Source of the DNA: Capitella teleta
Taxonomy: Eukaryota > Annelida > Polychaeta > Capitellidae
DNA length: 64,000 nucleotides
Assembly: GCA_000328365.1 (NCBI GenBank)
Contig: KB299236.1
Coordinates: 124,001-188,000, forward strand
Reading direction: 5' to 3'
This document shows, piece after piece, positions 1 through 12,200 of the stretch. The first letter of the stretch is position 1, and the number at the start of each line of letters is the position of its first letter. A model generated the notes under the pieces. That model was not told where the DNA came from and searched no databases. It was given only the letters and a program-made list of their open reading frames with translations. Made by a program: the position numbers and the translations under genes.

Positions 1-578
1 GCAGTGTGCACTGCTATAGCGCCCCCCATGCTAAGGTATAAACAAAGGTAAATCAAACTGCAAAGTGCAAAAAGGTCACCTGTGGCCGATTAGGATGATG
101 GGCGGGGCTTCTTCCCCATAATAAGCACTGATGACATCACCAACATCCTTGGAGAGGACCGCCGCTGACATGTCAGTTTCATCTTGCGTAGTGGTGTCAC
201 CATGACCTCTGAGGTCAACAGCAGCGCATCGGCATTTCACCAGGCCACAGAGAGTTTTCTACAAAGGATACACGTATAATTGGATCACGAAACGACACAC
301 ATACCGAGAGCACGGACCAGGAGAGAGCAGAGAATCCGCCCCCGTGAAGGAAGAAGCACACAGGACCCTCTGTGCCAACCTCGTACACTCGGAATACCTG
401 AGCACGAGAGGAAAATGTGGAATTGATGGAATGAGTGAGGAGTCACCGGACATTGTCGTTGCTGACTGTGATGTCCTTCATGGTGGCAAAATATGCATCC
501 CACATGACAGGGGTGTAGTCACGCTTCCCTCGGCCAAATCCACGCTTGCCGCCTTGTGCATTGGAGCCACTTGCGCCC
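1..578 (-). CDS. PPME1: PPME1, protein phosphatase methylesterase 1 (5' part, runs off left edge)
   Basis: An alpha/beta-hydrolase that removes the methyl ester from the C-terminal leucine of the PP2A catalytic subunit, so controlling PP2A assembly. Four minus-strand exons read in frame: 578–452 (contains KRDYTPVMWDAYFATMKD), 397–305 (FRVYEVGTEGPV, then the oxyanion-region LHGGGFSALSW), 258–80 (CAAVDLRGHGDTT, then PPIILIGH) and 30–1 (SMGGAIAVHTA). Together the last two give the nucleophile elbow GHSMGG. Order and residues match vertebrate PPME1 closely. The introns are 46–54 nt. The codon of the nucleophile serine is split by the 31–79 intron. The junction at 452/451 needs a poor donor (GTCCGG), though the frame closes. 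The first coding exon, which should lie right of 578, was not found. The rest of the hydrolase domain lies outside the window. The neighbour C2CD3 is divergent. Confidence 0.93.
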
Positions 579-3122
579 CTGAAAGCAATCACTGATAATC
601 ATTGCCAGGGTAAATTGGCAAATAACGACATTCACTTTCACAGTGGGCAAATATAGTTTTAAGACTGTTTGGATTATTAATTGTGAAATGGGAATGAAAT
701 AATTGTGGCAAATATAAATTTAATGATTAGTGGCACGTTTTCATTATTTTTTTAGAGTATTGACTAATGTGTGCATTGTATAATTATATAGCAATAACCT
801 CCTATGCTGCAGCAAAGCCCTCATATAATTACATAAATCCAAACTTAAAATTAAAATAAAGGCATAAGCTCTCGATCATCCCAAATTTGAAAGAATGGAC
901 TCTACCAAGCTGAGCTGTTATACTCTGTGGAGGCACGCCCTGGTCCTTCGTTTCCCACCACCGAGTCGGCTGGGCCTGATGCCCAGAGTGATGCTCAGCA
1001 TCAGACCCAGCATCGGGCCCAGTCCCGATGCCAAGTGCAATGGCTGAATGCTTGACATCAGACCGGGCCCAACGCGAAGCGCTTGCCCTTATAATTATAC
1101 ACAAAATATAAGAACTTATTGGTCACAGATTGACATGATTCTTGTATGTAACAAAAGAGGAGATAGTTTTATTTATTATTGCGCCATCAAAACATGTAAA
1201 TCAACATTCTGAACCCATTAGACCTCTCAAGCCTCAAGGCTTGTTTCTCAGGAATATCAATACCTTGGTTAAACGCCCAGTGCGCTAAGGCAGAGGCTGA
1301 GAGCATGTCAGTTTCACTGTATGTAGACGCGCATTCCACAAAAATCCCTTGTAAACTCGGGGGAAGCGTGTCGGCGCATGACCCATATTTAAGTAATGCT
1401 TAAAACAACAGGCTGCATAGCCAGAAGAACCGCATGGCGTCAATTTAATTAAATATAGGCCTACTGGATGCTTGGTACATTTATTCTGTTTACAGCATTT
1501 GAGATTGAGTGACACCAGCCATTGAAATCATAGCTGACAAGAAGCAACCTACATAATATGGTTTGTGTGGCTGTGCATGCTCTGATTTAAGGCTGCGTGT
1601 GGATTACGTTCTCTTACACTGCTAATTGATTAAATGTTCATCTATAGAGGTCGTTTGAAGCAGCCTCATAAAGTCTAAGTCTTAGTTTGTACATTTCCAA
1701 AGCACGGTGCACTGATAGTATACAATGTTGTGCATGGTGTCTAATGGGCGTACTCATGCAGTTGAGGAAAAAATTCTTGCGCTGATAAGGAGTTCAACTC
1801 ATTAAATCGACAAGCAGCAAACTGTCTGTGTTTAACATGCCTTTTATAATTTTTCCTGAATAGAGTCAAAACAACTTGTTCAAAACTGAAATTGCTGACA
1901 GTGCCTGTAACAGATAAAGTGAGCTAGATATCAGCACAGGGATTGCTGCTATAAATACCTTAGCGCTAGTGGGCGAGTACATAAATTAATCAATTTCTGG
2001 TTTGAAAAAGGTCGGATGCGCGTTTAATTAGGAGGGTGCTTATAACCAAGTCAATACGGTATGCAGTATGCTCAGCGACTTAGTCAAGTTAGTGTGGTTT
2101 TTGGCGCGAGGGGTCACATGAGTAGGCCTATATCATATGAATAGCTAGTATTGTTCAAAGATTTTTTGTTGAGAATCATCCCCACAGATTATGGCTATAG
2201 ACTGGGGTTAATGAACAGAAGGCTCGTCAGTCACTCAGTCACTGAGTCAGTCAACTCAGTGTGCCTGATGAGCCTGATGATCAGACAGATCAGGCTTAGG
2301 TTTAACATAAAAATCGAGCGTCGAGACATAAAAGAGCATATTCATAATAAAGAAAATTGCACGTTAAATTAGTGAGTGAATATGCTGTGCAACACACCCG
2401 ATTCCTTTCGGGGGCATCGGAGGAAGACGATTCATTTGAAGACGTTTCTGCAACTCTGACATTCTCGGAGCAGAAAGAAAGCGTCGTCTGCAAGTTGAAA
2501 TCTAGAGGGCTTAACTCATGTCTGCAAAAGGAAGAGTCTGCCAAATCACAACGCATTCAACATATTCAATGATTTCTATAAATTATCCATGTTTATCTCT
2601 CCTCGCCAGCCTTAAGTGTGATCCGCAAAGTCAACCGTAGAGTCCTGCTACAAAAGGACTTGAATCTTCCAAATTGAACTGAAATAAATTATTGGACAAA
2701 ATATGGACTAGTACATGTATAGTGAAATATGTTTATAACTAGTCAATCGTTGGTCGTGTTGTACAGGTGGTCGCTGAATACAGGGTCACTTAAAGATTAA
2801 AGTGGTCGGGCGGATTTTAGGGTCTGTCGGGAGGGGGGGCAGGTCGTTGCAAACACAGGTTTTACTGCATATTACCAGTATAGAAATTAGGAGGAGCATA
2901 TCGCTGTAGTCAACACTGGACATACACTGGTGCACATGCAGCCAGTGCCAGTCACGACGGGGAATGGTGTGGGTGTCCCCCCTCACGTGTGTGGAAATTA
3001 TACGGAAAATAAAATTTCGCCAGGATTTCGCACAAAGCACAGCCATTAAATTTTTTCTTGTCCCGTATCTGGTCTTCAATTAGCTACCTCCATTCTCAAC
3101 GAGGTTTCAACGAGATGTTTTT
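579..3122. other. Divergent intergenic region between PPME1 and C2CD3
   Basis: This 2.5-kb stretch should hold the missing first exon and promoter of PPME1 and the promoter of C2CD3. I see no exon I can defend. At 956–1075 there is a GC-rich patch with repeated GCATC/GATGC words and small hairpins (for example GCATCGGG at 1010–1017 facing CCCGATGC at 1024–1031). At 2233–2247 there is a 15-nt palindrome, ACTCAGTCACTGAGT, which resembles overlapping AP-1 half sites. Short ORFs here show no recognisable protein. Confidence 0.5.
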
Positions 3123-3142
3123 CATGGCGGCCAAAACAAGTT
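3123..3142 (+). promoter_or_regulatory. YY1-like ATGGCGGC element upstream of C2CD3, shared with SCLT1
   Basis: The 20 nt CATGGCGGCCAAAACAAGTT lie about 90 nt upstream of the probable C2CD3 start codon. ATGGCGGC is the known core of YY1 sites, which usually sit just downstream of transcription starts. The ATG opens an upstream reading frame of only ten codons (MAAKTSLVPL, stop). The same 20 nt, with two differences, lies at 22744–22763 upstream of SCLT1. Function is inferred from sequence and position only. Confidence 0.5.
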
Positions 3143-3232
3143 TGGTTCCGTTGTGAAGCAAGCCACTCGTCGCTCGTTTCTTGAATTTCTACCGATTTAG
3201 AGTGTATCCATGGATGCAAATAAGCCGGAAGA

Positions 3233-6200
3233 ATGGTGAAGAAAAAGGAGAAACAAGCCAAGAAGTTGAAGAAGCGTGGTGCGTTCACATTGCTTCAGAA
3301 TAATATTCAATTAACTAACAAGTAGAAACTTGTCCCTTGAAGTTGAACCCTTCTCAGGCTTCTGACTCTGACTCTGGCTCTGACACTCCGACCGAGTCCA
3401 CTCCCGCCGGTGTCATGGATCAGAACACTACAGTGACCACTGTTGTACTGTTGAACGTGTATTTTGAATGACCACCTGGACACTACACATTAATTAATAG
3501 TTTATATTAATATTAGAATAATTATTATTTACTAGCGCATTTAATCTCAGCCTCATCTGTCATCAGCCTCATGTATAATTTTCCTTCAAACTTCTTACCT
3601 TGCCCTATAAACAATGACTGCAATCACCAAATGATTGAATGGTTACCTTCATAAGAATAATTCCCTATTAATATTAATTGTGAAAGGCTGAATCCGATGA
3701 AAATTTATGAATATTTAAATTAATTATTCAGGGTCTTGGACCAAGGAGGACGTAGAGGTGCACACTGGTTTGCCTCCACAAGTTGATGGACAGCTCAGAT
3801 GCTACCTCCGGTTCTGCGTTAACCAAGTGCTGTGGTTAGTGCCGTCTTCTCCTGAAGTCACATGCGTACGTCTGTTGTGGTGGGGAGAAGCGTCCTCTGG
3901 CGCCATATTCAGGTGATCCTCCTTCCTCTCTTCTTCCTCGTTCACTTTATATTTTTTTACGCAGACCGTTGGATGTGAAGAAAGGAGTGAAAGGACTCAC
4001 CCAAACCACCGCTCGCTATGCCATCCGATCAGGGCCGAAGCAGTTCACAGCGTATCTCAGCGGTAACGCATGGTTGGGTGGATTTAACCTTAATCATTTA
4101 TTTTATTGCAGATATGGGAAGCTTAGTGCTAGAAGTACTGACAGGTCCAACCAAGGTCATAGTTGGACGTTGCCAAATTGACGAGATCGGAATACTCGCT
4201 CCCAATCGGCCAATCAACGGTTTCTTCCCTGTTTTCTCTGCTGATTCAGAAAAAATAGCTGAGTTGCAGGTTTCAGCCACGCTTGAGTCTCTGACGGGTG
4301 AGATAGCACTCTGTGTTACCGCTCTTTCACAGTCTTCTCTCAGTTTCCTATGACAGCTCCTCGTCAGCCATGCCCACCCCTGACATGAGTCTGGACCCCA
4401 GCTGTTGCACTGATGACTCCCATGGCATTCACCCTCGCGTGGCTCCCATTGCCCCCGCCCCCAAACCTGCTCTGTCTTCCACTGAAGATCTCTTCGCCTC
4501 ACCTCAAGCGCCGAAATTCGTCAAAGCAAGCCCCAAGCGGAACCGCAATCCCCTTCGTGAGAGTTTACGGTCGTCTGGGTCGAGGAAGTCTCGCTCTTCC
4601 AGCCCCGCTCACCATTACTCGGAATTGCGCATTCAGGGTTCTAAAGCGCCATCTGCAGTCAGAAGCCGAACTATCTCACCTCCGAGGAGTCCGAAAATAG
4701 GCACAAAAGGGAGGAAGCGAAGTGCCAGTCCAAACAGAAGACCGCTTGGCAATGGTGAGCTCACTCTCCCTATCCTCTTTATTCCTTAATTACCCTCTCC
4801 CAAGGGACCACTGATCTTGTGTCAGCTCTGCTTGTTCGCGGAAACAAACTGAAGGAAGCTTTAATCACATCTCGCTCTGATGTCATCGAAACAGAGAGTT
4901 TCCTCCCACACAGGTTTGTTTGCTACTGTCAACCATTCGGCAATATCTTTTGTTTCCTTCAGTAGAAAGGTCGAAGGTCGTTTGCTTGGAGGCACTGCGC
5001 AGGATGACATGGCGTCAGATGTCGATAATCGTGCGATTGACTTACTCGTAGGATCTCCAGTGGATGATCACCAGCTGCAAGTGAGTACCTCTATTTTTGT
5101 GTAGCTTCATTTTTAAGCGGTAACTCGTTAGTTACTGAGGACCCTTGCTGGTAGCCCTGCATCGAGTTTGTCTGTTGATGATGTGCAGTCTGACTCAGGG
5201 GATCCCTTGCATGACAACGATATTTTGGAGGAATTGTTCTACAAACACGTGAGGCTGCTCCTTTTATTTCTTCCTTGCGTCACGCTTTTGTTTGCGTCAC
5301 AGATCAACACCGATGATGATGAAAGCGGGTCAATCCTCGACACTATTGGTGTAGGGTCTGAACGCTCTTCGAGACGTCGCAGTCGCAGAAGAAGCAGTTC
5401 CATTGATGAACCTGGCAACAGGGTGAGTGATGAAAGCATGTGGGAGAAAGGAATTTTAAACATTTTGTTTTTGTTCAGCGCCCACTCTCATCAAGGAATT
5501 CCTCGTGTTCGAGTTTAAATTTGGAAAAGGAACCAGTGAGGGAGACTGACGCTCACAAACGGGTCACCAGACGCAAGAAGAAGAAAACTAGGTCAAAGTC
5601 TAAATCAAGGTCAAGATCCCAGAGTTCCGAGCGGAAACCTTTGAAAGCAAAGAAGAAGAAGAAGAGGCAGAGAAATGATTCGGACAGTGATGCCCGAGCG
5701 TCTGAGTCATCTAGAGTTTCGTTTGACCCGGTAGCCTCTGATGTGGATGACAGCGCTTCTCTCTGTGAGTCACTCATTTATTCACTCACTCATTAATTTA
5801 CTCATTTCTGCATTGTAGCGATGGCTGATTCCAAAATTTCGGATAAGAACACTGAAGTGGATGGCATGAGCATTCAGCGCCTAACGCTGCTTGGCAGAGT
5901 ACACGTTGCCAGGGTTACCATTGACCACATAGCACTCGTTGAAGAAAACTCTGTGGCCAAAACAAAAGGCCGGAATGGGAAGCCCCCTACTCCGAGGAAA
6001 ACCACCAAAAATCAGTACAGAATTCATGCAGACTTAATTTTATAATTTTACCTTTATATTTTCTCTAGAACGTTCTTTGTTGAATATCAATTTCCAGTTG
6101 TGGCTACCTCCAGAGATAAATACCAACCAAATGCCATGGCGACTGAGGTGATGAGAGCTGCTTCGAAGAAAGTTACCAATGCCCGTAAGTTAATCAATTA

Positions 6201-9200
6201 TCAATTTTAGAATTCATATCTGATTTAATTTTCCAGTTGTGAATTTCTCACATCGGTCGGTTTTCCCAGTTTTATTTGATGAAGACGCAATTCACAAATG
6301 GTGGCGATCTATTCTTATTTTCAAAGTTTTCTCCAAAGGAATGAGTCAAAAAGTTGTGAGTGCCTCCGCTGCTTTCCTTTTTCTTTATCCTCTTTTTCTT
6401 TTTTTTTTCTTTTTTTTTATCAGCCTAAACTCGTGGGAATGTGCTCCGTTCCGTTGAAATCCGTCTTGAAGTCTGACGCCCTCCATCTCCAGAGAGAGCT
6501 AGAAGTCAGAGATCGCTCGCAGAATATCGGAAAAAATAAATCGACTTTAGATAACAGCATCTCATCTAAGCAAGGCTCGCAGTGGCCTCTGGTGGGGATG
6601 CTAAAGGTCAGAATTGAAACATAATCAGATGAGATATTGAAGGCTTTTTTGTAGATTAATATTGAATTAGCGTCAGATAGTAGGGACTTCTCAACAGCAC
6701 TCGCTAAAACACGTCTAGCGGAAATGACAAATCACAAAATTGTGCCGATTCCCCAACGTAAAGCAGCTGAGGATAGAATTCCAGGGAAGAATTTCCCTCG
6801 TGGTTTGGCAGCGACAAATGGTGAGGTCAAATTCATGTCACGTGAACAATATTGAGAAAACGGTTCATTGTTTTAAAGACGGAATCAACACTACAGCCGG
6901 GACTCAAACAGAACCACGAACAGCACAGATTGACAAATTGGCTCCACCCATTGACCCCAGACCAACCAATCATCATGTGACTGAGAATCGTATGACTGAG
7001 AATCACGTGACTGACTTCCAAGAGTCTGCGACCGTTCATTTATTACTGTCCATTCCTGATGGTTCGAGTGTGTCCCTCAAGGCAGGCACTAAGCCCTACC
7101 CTGGTGCCCCTATCTCTTGCTCTGTATATCATTATCTATGGGTTTTTCTTCAGATAACAAGCGTGATCGCTGTACACGCAACCTCTATCTCACGTGTCGC
7201 ATGTTTTGGTCAGAGGACTCCTCCTCCTCAAACGTCTGTTGGGGAACAACCAACCCTGAGTTCAACTTCTCTCAGGTTTTTAACATCCTCTCGTCTCAAT
7301 CGACTTTCAACAATTCCTCTCACTAGGTGGCGCCAATGTTGTTGACAGCATCGGTTTTGGAGCGAATGAAGAACAATTTTGTTGTGGTTGAAGTCTGGGA
7401 TAAGAAAACCACATCTGAGAAAGATCAAGTGAGTTCCTGTGAATTTCGTTTGCGTTTACCTTTTGCTTCCCTTTTTTAGCTGGTAGGAATCGTGAAGCTT
7501 CCCCTGCATCAGTTTTATTTATCATATCGAGATCGCAGGATGGCTAACACTCTCTTGAAATCTCAGGTATTATTTCAAATGACTTGAGAATTTCTAATTT
7601 TTTATTGGGGTGTTCTTGCAGCTGCCTGTCGTGGCCGTTGATTCTTATTTGCCAATTGTGAGTCCTTTCTCGGGTGACCATTACGGTCGCCTGCAAGTTC
7701 TCCTGGCCATGGGGTCGCTAGAACAGGTCTGCGCCACTCTGTCTACTCGTGGAGTTGTTATGTGACCCCTTGTTATCTTCAGATCATGAGTATTCAGCAG
7801 GCGAAGAAAGGTGAGGCTTTCTGCTTGCCAGAACGCCCGCTTCACACACTTGAACGGTAACAAATCCATATTTGAAATTTCACAATTTTGGTGATGAATT
7901 TAAACAGAGAGCAGATGTCATCAGACGGCGTGAGGAGCATGGCTCAATCGGAGATGGCAGGTGGCTCAGGCACCCCTGCATTACGCTTATAGTTCATGTA
8001 CTTTTGTTTTCAGTTGAGCATGTGTTTGAAGTCAGCGTGGATTCCATCCAAGGTCTGAGTCTGCTGGAGAACATGATCTGGGGAGAGGCGGACTGTTTTG
8101 TGCAGTATCATTTCCCTTCAGCATCTGCTGCCTCTATGGGTTAGTTCAAGTCATATTATTTTTCTATTATGCAATGTATCCATTTTAGGTGCACCTGCAC
8201 TCAAAGCCTTCCGTACAGCCACCACATTATGCGTGCCTGACCCAGTTTTTAACGACATCATTCGTCATAAAATTGTTCTGCCTGACGGTACTCCTGTCCA
8301 GCGAGAAATTTTGACCGGTAGGTCACTTAATGAAGCATCGCATTTCTTGCCATCTGGGAATATTTGCACAGCATGCGCTGGTGTTGGGGGTGGATCCGGA
8401 GGCATCCCTTTTGAGATCTGGTGCAGACATTACTACCCAAATGTGAGAGATCAGGTCATTGCAAAGGGCTTACTACCTCTAGCAAAAGTCTGCGCCATGG
8501 TGACAATGCAACGTGGAGGCCTGCAAACATTTTCCCTCCAACTCTCAAGTTTATTTGAGGCGGATGAGAAATCCTCAAATCAACCGGGCATTCTGAATCT
8601 CAGCATGAGTTATAAGCCTCACTCCATCAAGGTAATTCAACAAAAGTATGCCCTCGTTTTGCAAAACGCTTTCTCCTGAATAGACCAATCCTCTTGCAAT
8701 GAATTTCACCAATTCAATGGGAAGCACACAGCTCGGAGCGACTGTCTGTATCTCTGTCGGAGTGCTGCGAGCATCTGGGTTGAAAGTAAGTTCGCTGTTC
8801 ATTTCTAATGCCCTGAAGTTATTTCATTTTTTTGCTCTTGCAGACAGCGGCTGAAGAATTAGCAAGATTGAACCCCAGTTTACAATACGCGGCTGAAGTT
8901 GGCGTCAATACCTACGTCAGGATGCGACTCTCATTCCTTCAGAAAGAGGTTCCTATCGCACCATCGCATCTGACTTGCCATGAATGTTTTCCCTCTCAGG
9001 ATGAGCGTGTGACACGCACAGTCGCTCGATCTTTTGCTCCTGACTTCTCCTTCCACGTGGACTTCCCCTGCCCTCTCCTCTGGACGGAACCCGGCAATGA
9101 CGCCCTCAGTCTGGCGGAGATTCTGGAAGACGCCGAAGCGGTATTTGAGCTGTGGCACCAGGTGCCTCATGGCATGCCGGAGACGGAAGACCCCTTCAAG

Positions 9201-12200
9201 TACACAGCCTCCAATGACATCAGAGCGCGCCAACTGGTTTCGCTGTCAGGTGACGTCCTTCTCGGAACCACCTCAGTTCCCCTCATCGCTCTGCTGCAGC
9301 GCAAAACCGGTGAGAAATGGATTGCAATTTTATTATTTCAATTTACGTATCTTCTTTTCAAGGGGTGATAGGCTGGCATGCGGTGCATCTGCCGAATCTG
9401 GGTTGGACCGCCTCCTCGGGTCTACTTGGCCAATCAGAAGACAGTATAAACCGCAGAATGAAACCTGTGATTGGTGGACTGGAAGTGTCCATCAAATTGG
9501 CACATCACGATGATCTACATCGCTTGATGGACGCTGCACGTGGCGTGGGTTGGGCCCCAACTGAGTACGAAGCAAATGAATACAACGGTTAGGAACGCTC
9601 TAGATTTAGTATTTTATTTTGTTTTGTGGCTGCTACTTTGAACAGATGAGGAGTACGAAGGCAGCCAAGCAGTGACCATCACAGTGGACGCAGCTCACTT
9701 TCCCTTGGCCAATGCAGTCATCACTGGTCAGTCTCACCTTGACCCCAACGCCCGCTGCTACCTCCGCCACAAGTTCTATGACAAAAGTAAGCAAAGTCTC
9801 CTTTTGTTTTGCTAAAAATATAACGGAGGTACTTACAGACGCTGTTTGTTCGCACATGTGCGAAATGGAAGATATCAACAACTTCATTTCCTCCGATCTG
9901 CAGCATCACATGACTCACGTCGTCAGACTTAGTGCGCCTTTTATGTGGTACCTCCAGGAGGAGAGGCTGGAGGTGCAAACCTGGGTCACATATCACCGTG
10001 ACGACGGACAACAGCGTCCACGACAACGGGATAAGCTCATCGGATCAGCGTTCATTGACCTTAGTGCCCTTAGTGACCGTCGCCGTAAAGCTCACCGCGT
10101 CAGGTAATTGGATCAAACGCAGTTTCATTCTCTCAGATCCATTCTCCCTGAAGTGGTGTTTATCCGATGTTCAAACCTGGAGCATCCAGTCTGGATGGAG
10201 CTTGCATCCAAGCCAGCGTTGCCATGGAGCCCAGCCTCAACTCAAGTCAAGATGTCTGTTCTTCCTCTTCTGCATAAACCGTTTTAATCATTTAACCGTC
10301 CTTACAGCTGGAAGATTTTGATTTAAGTATGTCGGGTCGTGACCCTTCACCAAAAAGCCCAAATCGGGTCAGAAGAAAGTTCAACGGACAGACGCTTTTG
10401 AGATTTACGTCAGCATCGAATGTGCTCTCCACCTTCCTCTGGTGACCACAACTGAAGGGTGAGAGTCACGCTATGACTGTAATATGACTCTAATCTGACT
10501 CTTCTCAGGAAATACGAAGCCCCCAGTTGCTACGTTTCGTACCAAACGGCAGATGACTCCGATCTCTCGTACACAAGCATCATCGAACACAGTCGCAGCC
10601 CCACCTGGAACCACAATCACGCCACGCATCTTGACAAAGCTCTCTTCTCACTCGGCAATAAGGTAGCATGAGCTCCAATTTGACCTATTTTACTTGACTT
10701 ACTTCCAGAATCTGGTCTTCAAAGTTTGGCACAAGGCACAGACCTCATCAACAAAACCAGGTTAGTTCATGAAGAATGCTGGCTGGATATTTTCTTTTCT
10801 CTTTTTTTCAATTGCAGACAAGAGCGTTGATTCTGTGCTTGGGTTTGTGTCAGTTGACCTTTCACTGTTGACCTCTGGACTTCAGCAGATCAGCGGTTGG
10901 TATAACATTATGGACTTCAATGGATCCTGCCAGGGCCAAATCAAGGTATTTTTCATGGTTCATTCTTGGTTGAATCATGTTTTTTGTGGGTTTTTTTTAT
11001 TATTGGTTGTTATTTATTTCAAATTGCAGATCACCCTAACACCCCAGGAGACGCTCAGCAGCCAGAGAATCATTCCAATCGAAACTCAGGTATTTTTAAA
11101 CCACCTGAATAATTTTTAGCAAATTTGAGATATATATAGTATTCCCAGGTTCCGCTCAAAACGATAGAGACGCCTCATTTCTCAGAGCACTACGCAAACA
11201 TTGAGAAGCATCACCGGCAGCTGAAGGAACGGATGGTGCAGCTGGGGTCATCAGATGTGAATGCAGCTTCTCGTTCAATCCTCTTCTCAACTCTGAAGAA
11301 AATCTAGAAGATCTGGATGTGATCACGGGGAAACTGAAGGAGCGCCTTGACCCCTCGGCGACCTTGAGGTCGGAGGATGAAGGTCACAACTCGAGTAAAC
11401 CGTTGAGCACCTCATCCGCCCTCATCACATGCACTGGAACATTTGGCACAGAACAGTTGAGAGCCACTCAGGAGTGGGAAGCTAATCACCATGACGACTG
11501 GGCCGGTTCAACTGTGCCGTCCAATCAGGCTGAAGGGGTGGCAGGTTGGGAGAGATCAACGGGTGAGTCCACTGCAACCGGAGGGGTGGCAGGTCAACCA
11601 TGGCACGGTGAACTGAACCATCAGTGGCCCCTCTCTTCTGAGAATCTCCTGACCACTGGACAGCCGAGCGAATACTTGCTGTCAACACAAGAGGGGTCGT
11701 CCGTGACCAGGGAGGAAGTGGCGAGTGCCATGCAGGAGACGCTTGATATTAACACTCGTGAATCTGTGTCTCTTGGCTTTGATGTCAAAGACAGCGATAA
11801 AGTGAGCACCGAGATGTCTGACTATGCAGACACGCTTCAGAAGGCGCAGACATTGCTCAAAGCCATCGGCCAGGGGACGTTCACCCCAAAGGAGGACCTC
11901 ATTCAGAGGGTCGAGGATCTCTCGATTGAAGTCGAGGAAGACCACCACGATGAGGACGACACTTTTGCCAAAGTCTGGCAGCTGAGGACGGAAAACGTGG
12001 ACGAACACTCTGGCGTGTCATCGGATGTCGAGGAAACCCTCGTCATGCCAAAAGCACTCAACAACGTCTCAAGCGCTAACTTCATGAACTCCATTGAGCA
12101 GGAGCCAACAGGCAGGATTGATACGGATGACACATGGTTCACGGATCCCCTGGTGGAGCAGCGGAAGAGGCCGGCCGATCACTTCCCCCTCAGCTCAAAG

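Noticed and set aside
11482-12142. Minus-strand ORFs opposite the long C2CD3 exon
   Set aside because: They are shadows of the coding strand; the plus-strand frame is continuous and continues into the conserved C-terminus.
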